Positions 1 to 5,620 of a DNA stretch of 5,620 nucleotides are shown one piece after another. The stretch is from NCBI GenBank assembly GCA_011620045.1, contig WOZY01000229.1:1-5620 (forward strand), given 5' to 3'. Below the pieces are notes generated by a model, which was not told where the DNA came from, ran no database searches, and was given only the letters and a program-made list of their open reading frames with translations. How positions within the stretch are numbered: the first letter of the stretch is position 1; every line of letters starts with the position of its first letter. The stretch is from Mesotoga sp. (GTDB lineage Bacteria > Thermotogota > Thermotogae > Petrotogales > Kosmotogaceae). The position numbers were made by a program, and so were the translations under genes.

Positions 1-1311
1 TGCTGCCTTGTTCATGTATATTAGTCTGCTCTCCATATCGGTTGCAACTGCGAGCTCTCCTGTACCGTTAAGAAGCAGTGAGTGCAGGTTGTTTCGTTCT
101 TGAAGCTCGATATTCTCGGTTACGTCTATCCCTATCACGAGCTCATAGACATTGTCGTCAACCCGCAGTACGCTTCGTTTGGCTTCTACCGTGAATATCG
201 AACCGTCTTTGCGTTTATGAAGCTGCCGGCCCTTCCATTTACCGGACTTCATCATCGAAAACTGCATCGATTTGGCTTCTTCCTCGTCCTGTACGAGATA
301 GGAGGTAAGATTGTCCCCAATCATCTCTTCAAGATCGTAGCCATGAATCTCTGCAGCAAACCTGTTCAGATAGACTATTCTTCCCTTCTCATCCACGGCA
401 ATCGCAATTTCTTCTGCATTGTCCAGAAAGCGCCACTGGAATATCAACTCTTCTCTATCTCTTTTCTGTTTGGAGACATCCATGAATGTTAGCTGAACAA
501 CTCGCTCCGCACCGTAAAGCGTCTCTGAGGTGTTGAAAATGACGTAGATCTTTCCGCCCGCCTTAGTCAACATCACGATTTCTCTATCGGTGTCGAATTT
601 CTCAATTCCCAGAATAGTCTGCAAGGCAAAGGGTTCATCATAAACAAGATCCTGCAAGCGCATCTTCTCGATCTCTTCTTCTGCGTATCCCAGTAGACTC
701 TGTGCCACTTTATTACAGAAAATTACATTCCCATCTCTCTTCCTCAGAATAAGCATTCCGCAACCCATGCTGTTAACGAGCCCCATATACTTCTCTCGTT
801 CAAAATCGAGGGTCTTCTGAAGACGATGCTTCTCGAGCATCGAGTAGACTATCTCTGGAAGATAATGCAGATATCCCGGCCCTTTGAGAAGATACTCTCC
901 CGCTTCGAGAGAGTACTTTGCAATCGATTTCTCTGTCCCGATTAGGCACAAATATGGAACCGAACCTGAGCGAAGATTATTGATGATCTCTTCGCTGACG
1001 TAGTCGAAAATCATTGCGTCGGAGAAACGGCCAAACTCGTCGGACACCTCTTCAACATATCTGACGTCAAAGCGATCATCGAAAGCTTCAATTAACCTTC
1101 TTGCATCCTTTTGGCTTCTTCCCACGAGGATTATTCTTGGCTTTGAATAGAAATCAAACACAGACTTCACCCCTGAATAGAACGCACCTATCAAAGTGAG
1201 TACCCATAACATCCACCCAAAAAGAAAAAAACTTCCAGATCCAACCGGAAAAGCTAGGCTTATAGTGTTCTTACCGGAGGTTACAGTCGTCTTCTCACAA
1301 ACGCCTTTCAA
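1..1311 (-). CDS. Membrane-anchored pseudo-receiver/multi-PAS sensory protein (C-terminus beyond window)
   Basis: The frame is open from about 1326 leftward through position 1, so the end of the gene is missing. Numbering from the TTG at 1311, about 437 residues are visible. Residues 28-48 are strongly hydrophobic (FFLFGWMLWVLTLIG...), one transmembrane helix. Residues 58-165 resemble a response-regulator receiver: a beta-strand RIILVG, a candidate phospho-acceptor D103 in IFDY, T126 and K143 in YLLKGPG, then a helical linker ending LEKHRL. The acidic pair expected after the first strand is replaced by G-R-S, so phosphorylation is doubtful. Two PAS domains follow (about 175-283 and 288-400, each with NGxVxxxN-like and GY..EE motifs, ending in DVS/DVT), and a third begins at about 408. 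The output domain (kinase, GGDEF, HD-GYP or other) cannot be seen. The start is uncertain: TTG 1311 has only a weak AAGG nearby, while ATG 1212 would cut into the hydrophobic helix and has no properly spaced Shine-Dalgarno. Sensory role is inferred from the PAS domains; the signal is unknown. Confidence 0.85.
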   Translation of the reverse strand, partial: MKGVCEKTTVTSGKNTISLAFPVGSGSFFLFGWMLWVLTLIGAFYSGVKSVFDFYSKPRIILVGRSQKDARRLIEAFDDRFDVRYVEEVSDEFGRFSDAMIFDYVSEEIINNLRSGSVPYLCLIGTEKSIAKYSLEAGEYLLKGPGYLHYLPEIVYSMLEKHRLQKTLDFEREKYMGLVNSMGCGMLILRKRDGNVIFCNKVAQSLLGYAEEEIEKMRLQDLVYDEPFALQTILGIEKFDTDREIVMLTKAGGKIYVIFNTSETLYGAERVVQLTFMDVSKQKRDREELIFQWRFLDNAEEIAIAVDEKGRIVYLNRFAAEIHGYDLEEMIGDNLTSYLVQDEEEAKSMQFSMMKSGKWKGRQLHKRKDGSIFTVEAKRSVLRVDDNVYELVIGIDVTENIELQERNNLHSLLLNGTGELAVATDMESRLIYMNKAA

Positions 1312-1365
1312 AGCCTTGCAAAGAGAACTGGATGGCTACAGCTACGCAAAGAAAGTTACATTTTT

Positions 1366-1394
1366 ATTTTAGCATAGATTGTAATAAGATTCAA
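1366..1394 (-). promoter_or_regulatory. Predicted sigma-70-type promoter for the PAS protein gene
   Basis: On the minus strand a -35 box TTGAAT (1394-1389) is followed by a 17-base spacer and a -10 box TAAAAT (1371-1366), which differs from TATAAT at one position. TGC directly precedes the -10 box, giving an extended -10 (TGn) element. Transcription would start near 1359, leaving a leader of about 48 bases before the TTG at 1311 or about 147 bases before the ATG at 1212. The promoter lies just past the tRNA terminator, so the sensory gene appears to be a separate transcription unit from the gcv/tRNA unit. Confidence 0.6.
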
Positions 1395-1417
1395 AATTAG
1401 TACTTTTCGGCCACCAC

Positions 1418-1448
1418 AAAAAAGAACAACCGGACTTTCATCCGGTTG
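1418..1448 (-). terminator. Rho-independent terminator after tRNA-Thr
   Basis: Read on the minus strand, CAACCGGA (1448-1441) and TCCGGTTG (1434-1427) form a perfect 8-bp stem around a six-base loop TGAAAG, followed by TTCTTTTTT (1426-1418). The U-rich tail is on the left, so it works for minus-strand transcripts. It begins five bases after the CCA end of the tRNA. No other hairpin with a U-tract lies between gcvPB and here, so it probably ends the whole gcv-tRNA readthrough transcript as well as the short tRNA transcript. Confidence 0.85.
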
Positions 1449-1453
1449 AAAAA

Positions 1454-1530
1454 TGGAGCAGGCGATGAGACTTGAACTCATAACCTCCGCCTTACCAAGG
1501 CGGCGCTCGACCGATTGAAGCTACGCCTGC
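1454..1530 (-). tRNA. tRNA-Thr (anticodon GGT), CCA encoded
   Basis: A complete cloverleaf can be folded on the minus strand. The acceptor stem is GCAGGCG (1530-1524) with CGCCTGC (1464-1458), followed by T8 A9. The D arm is GCTT/GAGC with a loop containing CGGT. The anticodon stem is CCGCC/GGCGG with loop TTGGTAA, placing anticodon GGT at 1496-1494, which reads ACC and ACU threonine codons. A five-base variable region AGGTT follows, then the T arm ATGAG/CTCAT with loop TTCAAGT. The discriminator base is T, followed by an encoded CCA (1456-1454). The mature molecule is 77 nt. It supplies threonyl-tRNA for translation. It lies 42 bp downstream of gcvPB on the same strand, with its own promoter and a terminator directly after it. 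Confidence 0.96.
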
Positions 1531-1541
1531 TCTGCTAAACT

Positions 1542-1570
1542 ATGATATCACAGCATTTTTCAGGTTTCAA
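1542..1570 (-). promoter_or_regulatory. Predicted promoter of tRNA-Thr
   Basis: On the minus strand TTGAAA (1570-1565; one mismatch to TTGACA), a 17-base spacer and TATCAT (1547-1542; one mismatch to TATAAT) form a near-ideal promoter. TGA just before the -10 box supplies an extended -10 element. Eleven bases separate the -10 box from the tRNA 5' end, so the precursor would carry a leader of only about 4-5 bases. The -35 box begins two bases after the gcvPB stop codon TGA (1575-1573), so the tRNA can be expressed independently of the gcv operon. Confidence 0.7.
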
Positions 1571-1572
1571 TA

Positions 1573-3021
1573 TCAAGTGTCTTTACTCCACCTTGTCTTT
1601 GGCTTTCTTGAGGCCGTTGCTTCATCAAGTCTTCCTACAACTGTCTTCTGAGGAGCTGCCTTGAGTATGTTAGGATCCTCCTTTGCCTCGCTAAGAATCC
1701 TCTCAAAAGTGTCTGCAAAGTTATCTAACGCTTCTTTAGTTTCTGTTTCTGTGGGTTCAACCATTAGCGCTTCATCTACAATTAGCGGGAAATAGATAGT
1801 GGGTGGGTGAATCCCGTAATCAAGAAGCCGCTTGGCCACATCCAGTGTCTTTACTCCGTATTCGGAAACCAACTTGCTTCCTTTAAGAACGAATTCATGC
1901 ATGCAGAGCCCAGGATAGGCCGTCGGGATTAGCTTGCTCAATCTGGTCCGAAGATAGTTTGCATTTAGCACCGCCATTTCGCTTGCTCTTTTCAGGCCAT
2001 CGCCACCCAGGGTTAGAATGTAGGCGTAGGCCTTCAGGAAGACGCCAAAATTCCCATAGAAGCTCCTGACTTTCCCAATCGAGTTCGGCAGATGATAATC
2101 CAGAGAGAACTTGCTGCCATCGAAACGAACCACTGGAACAGGAAGGAGATCTTTCAGAATACTCTTCACTCCTACAGGCCCGCTACCCGGCCCGCCCATT
2201 CCATGTGGGGTTGAAAAAGTCTTGTGCAGGTTCAAGTGGACGATATCGAATCCCATATCGCCAGGCCTTGCATGACCCATGATTGCGTTCAGATTCGCGC
2301 CGTCATAATAAAGTAGTGCGCCCTTATCATGTGCCATCTCTTGAATCTCACAGATCTCGTTCTCGAAAAGGCCTACAGTGTTTGGGTTTGTAAGCATTAT
2401 TCCCGCGATGTTTTCGTCAAGAATCTCCCCAAGGCTTCTCAGATCGACTCTGCCATTGCCGTTCGAAGGGACTTCGATAACTTCAAATCCCGCCATTACT
2501 GCCGAGGCTGGATTGGTTCCATGGGCTGAGTCGGGAACGATAACCTTCTTTCTGTTGCTCTCACCCTTGAGCTCGAAATACTTCTTCATCAGAAGCATTC
2601 CGACCAGTTCACCATGAGCTCCAGCGGCAGGCTGGAGAGTGAAGCTATCCATACCGGTAATCTCGCACAGAAAATTCTGCAAGTTGTACATCACTTCCAG
2701 GGCACCCTGGACAGTGTCTTCAGCTTGATAAGGGTGTATTTGACTAAACCCTTCCAGGCTGGCAATCCTCTCGTTCAACCGTGGATTATACTTCATCGTG
2801 CACGATCCCAGAGGATAGAAACCGCCGTCGACGGAGTAGTTCTTCTCAGAAAGTCCTGTGAAGTGTCTCATGACCTGAAGCTCACTCAGTTGAGGAAGAA
2901 GGGGGCTTTCCTTTCGAACAGAATTCTCGGGCAGCACGTCTGAAGGCTCGTACCCATAGGATTCTTCTTTTGGGAGAAAGAAGCCCGTTCTCCCTTCGGT
3001 TGACTTATCGAATACTGTCAT
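1573..3021 (-). CDS. gcvPB: Glycine dehydrogenase (decarboxylating) subunit 2 (P-protein, catalytic half)
   Basis: This is the PLP-binding subunit of the split glycine cleavage P-protein, which decarboxylates glycine and transfers the aminomethyl group to the H-protein lipoate, with release of CO2. The 482-residue product has the usual length for GcvPB. Visible family motifs are [10 protein letters not shown] (71-80), PAAGAHGE (131-138), [10 protein letters not shown] (165-174), [10 protein letters not shown] (238-247, with the Asp expected to face the PLP ring) and [17 protein letters not shown] (263-279), where K267 should form the Schiff base with PLP. The C-terminal half carries [21 protein letters not shown] (406-426). 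The ATG is preceded by GGAGG (3033-3029) at a 7-base spacing and overlaps the gcvPA stop codon as ATGA, so the two subunits are likely translationally coupled and made in equal amounts. The protein is cytosolic. No terminator separates it from the downstream tRNA. The last residues (SKDT) extend slightly beyond the conserved R-W end. Confidence 0.97.
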   Translation of the reverse strand: MTVFDKSTEGRTGFFLPKEESYGYEPSDVLPENSVRKESPLLPQLSELQVMRHFTGLSEKNYSVDGGFYPLGSCTMKYNPRLNERIASLEGFSQIHPYQAEDTVQGALEVMYNLQNFLCEITGMDSFTLQPAAGAHGELVGMLLMKKYFELKGESNRKKVIVPDSAHGTNPASAVMAGFEVIEVPSNGNGRVDLRSLGEILDENIAGIMLTNPNTVGLFENEICEIQEMAHDKGALLYYDGANLNAIMGHARPGDMGFDIVHLNLHKTFSTPHGMGGPGSGPVGVKSILKDLLPVPVVRFDGSKFSLDYHLPNSIGKVRSFYGNFGVFLKAYAYILTLGGDGLKRASEMAVLNANYLRTRLSKLIPTAYPGLCMHEFVLKGSKLVSEYGVKTLDVAKRLLDYGIHPPTIYFPLIVDEALMVEPTETETKEALDNFADTFERILSEAKEDPNILKAAPQKTVVGRLDEATASRKPKTRWSKDT

Positions 3022-4364
3022 CGTATCGCCTCCAGTCTGCCGGCAAAAAACTCGATTTCCTCATTGAGATTCGCTTCTGTTGCACAAATGAGGCCATAAT
3101 TCTTCATTTCTTTGCTGAAGCGTTCAAGCTCCAGCGGTCCCAGTATATTCTCCTTCAAGAGCCCCCTGTTGAATTCTTCCAAGTCACAATCGAACTGGGC
3201 CACAAACTCATTGAAGAAGGGACCAGTGAAAACAAGCCTCACATGATCCGTCTTGCTTATTCTTTCCGTCAAATAATGAGCCTTGTCAAAAGATCTTCGT
3301 GCAATCTCCCTCAACCCTTCAGAACCTACAATGCTCATATAGATCGAAGCGACCAATGCATTGAAAGCATGGTTCGAGCATATGTTGGAAGTTGCTTTGT
3401 TTCTCCTGATATGCTGTTCTCTAGTCTGAAGAACCATTACGTAACCGGTGCGACCGTCACTATCTTTTGTCTCCCCGATGATTCTTCCAGGCATCTTTCT
3501 TATGTGACTCTCCTTCGAGGCAAAAAAACCAAGTCCCGGTCCACCGAACGAAGGAGAGTTGCCCAGTGGTTGACCGTCACCTACAACGATGTCGGCGCCG
3601 AACTTTCCAGGAGCTTCCAGTAACCCTAGTGCAATCGGATTTACGCTGACAATCATCATAGTCTTTTCGCCGATCCTGGTCCTTATCTCGGCAAGATTCT
3701 CAATTATCCCGAAGAAGTTCGGATAGCCAAGCACAAAGCCTGCCGTATCCACGGTCAATTTCTTCTGAAGATCGGCTATGTCGATCTGCCCGGTTTCAGA
3801 ATCGAAGGATACAGTTTCCACATCTATGTCGCTTCCAAAACAGTAGGTCTTGATTGTTTGGATATACTCAGGATGGAGCGCTTCAGAGAGAAGGATCTTC
3901 TTGCCGCCTCTTACTCGGACAGCCATCAGAGCAGCTTCTGCAGCTGCGCTAGCACCGTCGTACATCGATGAATTGGCTACCTCCATTCCCGTTAGTTCAC
4001 ATATCATTGTCTGAAACTCGAACAGCATCTGAAGAGTGCCCTGTGAGACTTCTGCCTGGTAAGGTGTGTATGCAGTGAGGAATTCGCCTCTCGATGCTAT
4101 TGCTTGAACCGCGCTTGGAACGAAGTGTTTATACACACCGGCCCCTCTGAAGACTGACAGGTCGTTAAGCGTCACATTATTCTTACTGAGTTCGCTCAAA
4201 TCTCTCAGTACACTGAATTCATCCTTGCTTTCAGGTATTGAGATATCGACTTCAAATTTCTCAGGGATATCTTTGAACAGCTCTGATACGCTCTTGACAC
4301 CAACTACCTCCAGCATTTCATCGATATCTCTGCTGGTCTGGGGTAGATAGGGGAAACCAGGCAT
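3018..4364 (-). CDS. gcvPA: Glycine dehydrogenase (decarboxylating) subunit 1 (P-protein, non-catalytic half)
   Basis: This is the N-terminal-half homologue of P-protein; with GcvPB it forms the active glycine decarboxylase. I start it at the ATG at 4364, giving 448 residues. AGGAGG (4376-4371) sits six bases upstream and the protein then begins [18 protein letters not shown], matching the family's usual F-P-Y-x-P-x-T start. An in-frame GTG at 4382 would add six residues but places the ribosome site inside the gene. Motifs include [13 protein letters not shown] (97-109), SSMYDGASA (132-140), GDGQPLG (262-268), GGPGLGFFA (274-282) and [10 protein letters not shown] (320-329). The lysine that binds PLP in GcvPB is absent at the equivalent place, as is normal for this subunit. 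It starts one base after the gcvH stop codon and overlaps gcvPB by 4 bp, consistent with one polycistronic message. Confidence 0.96.
   Translation of the reverse strand: MPGFPYLPQTSRDIDEMLEVVGVKSVSELFKDIPEKFEVDISIPESKDEFSVLRDLSELSKNNVTLNDLSVFRGAGVYKHFVPSAVQAIASRGEFLTAYTPYQAEVSQGTLQMLFEFQTMICELTGMEVANSSMYDGASAAAEAALMAVRVRGGKKILLSEALHPEYIQTIKTYCFGSDIDVETVSFDSETGQIDIADLQKKLTVDTAGFVLGYPNFFGIIENLAEIRTRIGEKTMMIVSVNPIALGLLEAPGKFGADIVVGDGQPLGNSPSFGGPGLGFFASKESHIRKMPGRIIGETKDSDGRTGYVMVLQTREQHIRRNKATSNICSNHAFNALVASIYMSIVGSEGLREIARRSFDKAHYLTERISKTDHVRLVFTGPFFNEFVAQFDCDLEEFNRGLLKENILGPLELERFSKEMKNYGLICATEANLNEEIEFFAGRLEAIR
3029..3033 (-). promoter_or_regulatory. Ribosome binding site of gcvPB inside gcvPA
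   Basis: GGAGG on the minus strand lies seven bases upstream of the gcvPB ATG (3021-3019), wholly within the final codons of gcvPA. With the ATGA stop/start overlap it allows both independent initiation and coupling of the two P-protein subunits. Confidence 0.8.
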
Positions 4365-4365
4365 C

Positions 4366-4737
4366 TCAGCCCTCCTCTTCACAGTGCTTCTTATATGCCT
4401 CCAAATCCATCAGACTGTCAAGTTCCGATTCATTGCTCATTTCAATTTTTGCTATCCAGCCTGAGCCTTCGGCATCTTCATTAATCTTTTCCGGCGATGA
4501 ATCAAGCTCTTCATTCACTTCAATGACCTTTCCGCTAATAGGTGCGTAGATGTCACTTGCAGCTTTCACAGATTCGATAGTACAGAAGACATCACCCTTC
4601 TTGAGTGACTTGCCGACTTCGGGGAGATCGACATAGACAATGTCTCCAAGATGATCTTGAGCATGATCCGAAATTCCTACAGTTGCAGTCTTTCCCTCTA
4701 CCGATACCCATTCATGAGTTGCCGCATACTTCTTCAT
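4366..4737 (-). CDS. gcvH: Glycine cleavage system H protein (lipoyl carrier)
   Basis: The small lipoylated shuttle protein carries the aminomethyl group from the P-protein to the T-protein and presents the dihydrolipoyl arm to the L-protein. With the ATG at 4737 it has 123 residues, a normal family length, and begins MKKYAATHEWVS. The conserved segment ATVGISDHAQDHLGDIVYVDLP is followed by TIESVKAASDIYAP, in which K58 is the expected lipoylation site, and then ISGKVIEVN and GSGWIAKI, typical of the hammerhead/lipoyl fold. The C-terminus is unusually acidic (CEEEG) because those codons also carry the gcvPA ribosome binding site. An in-frame TTG at 4743 is a poorer start because it lies only two bases after GGAGG. 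The gene starts 13 bp after gcvT. Lipoylation enzymes are not in the window. Confidence 0.97.
   Translation of the reverse strand: MKKYAATHEWVSVEGKTATVGISDHAQDHLGDIVYVDLPEVGKSLKKGDVFCTIESVKAASDIYAPISGKVIEVNEELDSSPEKINEDAEGSGWIAKIEMSNESELDSLMDLEAYKKHCEEEG
4371..4376 (-). promoter_or_regulatory. Ribosome binding site of gcvPA (decides its start)
   Basis: AGGAGG on the minus strand lies within the last codons of gcvH (Glu-Glu-Gly) and is six bases upstream of the ATG at 4364. This is ideal spacing, so the ATG rather than the upstream GTG at 4382 should be the start of gcvPA. The gcvH stop codon TGA (4368-4366) lies between this site and the ATG, so terminating ribosomes could re-initiate directly. 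Confidence 0.85.
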
Positions 4738-4745
4738 TTTCAACT

Positions 4746-4752
4746 CCTCCTT
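4746..4752 (-). promoter_or_regulatory. Ribosome binding site of gcvH (decides its start)
   Basis: AAGGAGG (4752-4746) shares its AA with the gcvT stop codon TAA (4753-4751). It is eight bases from the ATG at 4737 but only two from the in-frame TTG at 4743, so the ATG is favoured. The overlap with the stop codon links gcvH initiation closely to the end of gcvT translation. Confidence 0.8.
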
Positions 4753-5620
4753 AACTCTTAGATTTCACAGAACCTCTATAGAAAGGTGTCTTGATGACTA
4801 CTGCGGGAGATCTTTTCCCCCTAACATCTACCTGTACTTCGGAGCCGCTCTTCCAGTAGTCTTTCTTCAGATAAGCAAGAGCAACCGATTTTCCGAGTGT
4901 AGGAGAGAAGATACCGCTTGTTATCCAGCCGACTTTACTTTCTCCATCGAAAACCTCATAACCATGCCTGGCAATGGTCTTTCCTGAGAGTTCCAGTCCC
5001 TTAAGCCTGTACTCTGTTCCGTTCTCTATCTGTTTCTCCAGAACGGTCTTTCCAATAAAATCTTTATTCATTTTTACTGTCCATTTAAGACCGGCTTCCA
5101 ACGGCGTCGTTTCATCTGTAAGTTCGTTGCCGTAAAGCATGTAAGCCGCTTCAAATCTTAAGGTATCTCTCGCGCCCAGTCCAACCGGCTTCACACCGCT
5201 TTCAGCACCCGCTTCGAGTATTCTTCTCCAGAGTGGTATCGCAGCTTGCGGGGCGATATACAGCTCGAACCCATCTTCGCCCGTGTACCCCGTGCGAGAA
5301 ACAATCGCCTCGATCCCATTAACTCTTCCATATTCAAAATGGTAGAAGGGGATGTCCGCCAATTTCACCTGCGATATTTCCCGTAATATCTGTTCTGCAT
5401 GAGGCCCCTGAAAGGCGATCTGCGCAAAGTCGTCCGATGCGTCTTTGATTTCTACATCGAAAGCACCCTTGTTTTTCTTGATCCACTCAAAGTCTTTGTC
5501 TTTGTTTGAAGCGTTGACTACGAACATCACCTTTGTGTTGCCTATTCTGTAGACCAATACGTCATCGACTATCCCGCCATTTTCATTGCACATTGGTGAA
5601 TAGACTATGGCTCCGTTCCT
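4751..5620 (-). CDS. gcvT: Aminomethyltransferase, glycine cleavage T protein (5' end beyond window)
   Basis: The T-protein releases ammonia from the aminomethyl-lipoyl H-protein and transfers the one-carbon unit to tetrahydrofolate, giving methylene-THF. The frame is open to the right edge, and 289 C-terminal residues are visible, beginning RNGAIVYSPMCNENGGIVDD. Family members have about 360-375 residues, so roughly 75-85 N-terminal residues are missing. The Met encoded at 5593-5591 is internal, not a start. Seen are the conserved GGIVDD (15-20, including the Asp implicated in catalysis and folate binding), SRTGYTGEDGFELY (108-121), GLGARDTLRFEA (147-158), TTPLEAGLKW (171-180) and the C-terminal domain motif GWITSGIFSPTLGKSVALAY (231-250). 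The first gene of the visible operon, it ends 13 bp before gcvH, and its TAA overlaps the gcvH ribosome site. The operon promoter or a glycine riboswitch, if present, lies off the right edge. Confidence 0.97.
   Translation of the reverse strand, partial: RNGAIVYSPMCNENGGIVDDVLVYRIGNTKVMFVVNASNKDKDFEWIKKNKGAFDVEIKDASDDFAQIAFQGPHAEQILREISQVKLADIPFYHFEYGRVNGIEAIVSRTGYTGEDGFELYIAPQAAIPLWRRILEAGAESGVKPVGLGARDTLRFEAAYMLYGNELTDETTPLEAGLKWTVKMNKDFIGKTVLEKQIENGTEYRLKGLELSGKTIARHGYEVFDGESKVGWITSGIFSPTLGKSVALAYLKKDYWKSGSEVQVDVRGKRSPAVVIKTPFYRGSVKSKS

Noticed and set aside
82..492. Plus-strand open frame of 136 codons
   Set aside because: It lies wholly antisense to the PAS-domain coding region, whose minus-strand translation is clearly PAS-like; no ribosome site or recognisable product.
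1282..1303. Short GTG frame (about five codons) with an AAAGG site in the PAS gene leader, considered as a leader peptide
   Set aside because: Too short, no attenuator hairpin seen near it, and it overlaps the extended PAS reading frame; nothing distinguishes it from chance.
1356..1361. ATG-TAA start-stop element in the leader of the PAS gene
   Set aside because: It lies almost at the predicted transcription start and has no ribosome site; most likely chance in an AT-rich promoter region.
1542..1550. Palindrome TGATATCA upstream of the tRNA, considered as an operator
   Set aside because: It coincides with the -10 element of the tRNA promoter and is only 8 bp; an AT-rich -10 sequence explains it without a regulator.
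2329..3623. Several plus-strand open frames antisense to gcvPB and gcvPA (2329-2529, 2378-2617, 2614-2943, 2970-3623)
   Set aside because: They are antisense to strongly conserved gcv genes, overlap one another in different frames, and show no domain, signal or ribosome site that would argue for real genes.
5594..5620. The ATG at 5593 as the gcvT start
   Set aside because: The upstream codons in frame (R-N-G-A-I-V-Y-S-P) match the T-protein family directly before the conserved M-C-N-E-N-G-G segment, and the product would lack the essential N-terminal part, so the gene runs off the window.

Overview
This window looks like a chromosomal segment of a Thermotogota bacterium, possibly Mesotoga/Kosmotoga-like. 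The reasons are a two-gene (split) glycine dehydrogenase P-protein, the gene order T-H-PA-PB, very strong GGAGG ribosome binding sites, tight gene packing and moderate base composition. The genus is an inference; no ribosomal or other marker gene is present. Every gene that can be supported lies on the minus strand, so transcription runs from the right edge to the left.

Right and centre (1573-5620): a glycine cleavage operon read in the order gcvT (its 5' end is cut off by the right edge), gcvH, gcvPA, gcvPB. The genes are 13 bp apart (T-H), 1 bp apart (H-PA) or overlap by 4 bp (PA-PB), and each downstream start has a GGAGG site embedded at the end of the preceding gene. Together they encode the T-protein (aminomethyltransferase), the lipoyl carrier H-protein and the two subunits of the PLP-dependent P-protein. 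These decarboxylate glycine, pass the aminomethyl group to the H-protein lipoate and release ammonia plus methylene-tetrahydrofolate. The fourth component, the L-protein (dihydrolipoyl dehydrogenase), is not encoded here. The operon promoter, and any glycine riboswitch, would lie beyond the right edge.

Middle-left (1312-1572): a compact non-coding stretch. A tRNA-Thr(GGT) gene with encoded CCA lies 42 bp after gcvPB. It has its own extended -10 promoter placed just after the gcvPB stop codon, and is followed by a perfect 8-bp hairpin with a U-tract that probably terminates both the tRNA and the gcv transcript. Immediately beyond is a second good promoter that drives the leftmost gene.

Left (1-1311): the N-terminal 437 codons or so of a membrane-anchored sensory protein. 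It has one transmembrane helix, a degenerate response-regulator receiver-like domain, two complete PAS domains and the beginning of a third. The output domain lies beyond the left edge. Its start codon is uncertain.

I see no mobile element, CRISPR array, phage gene or clearly undescribed system. The most unusual item is the architecture of the sensory protein; the rest is ordinary metabolic and translational machinery, with two start codons worth correcting.
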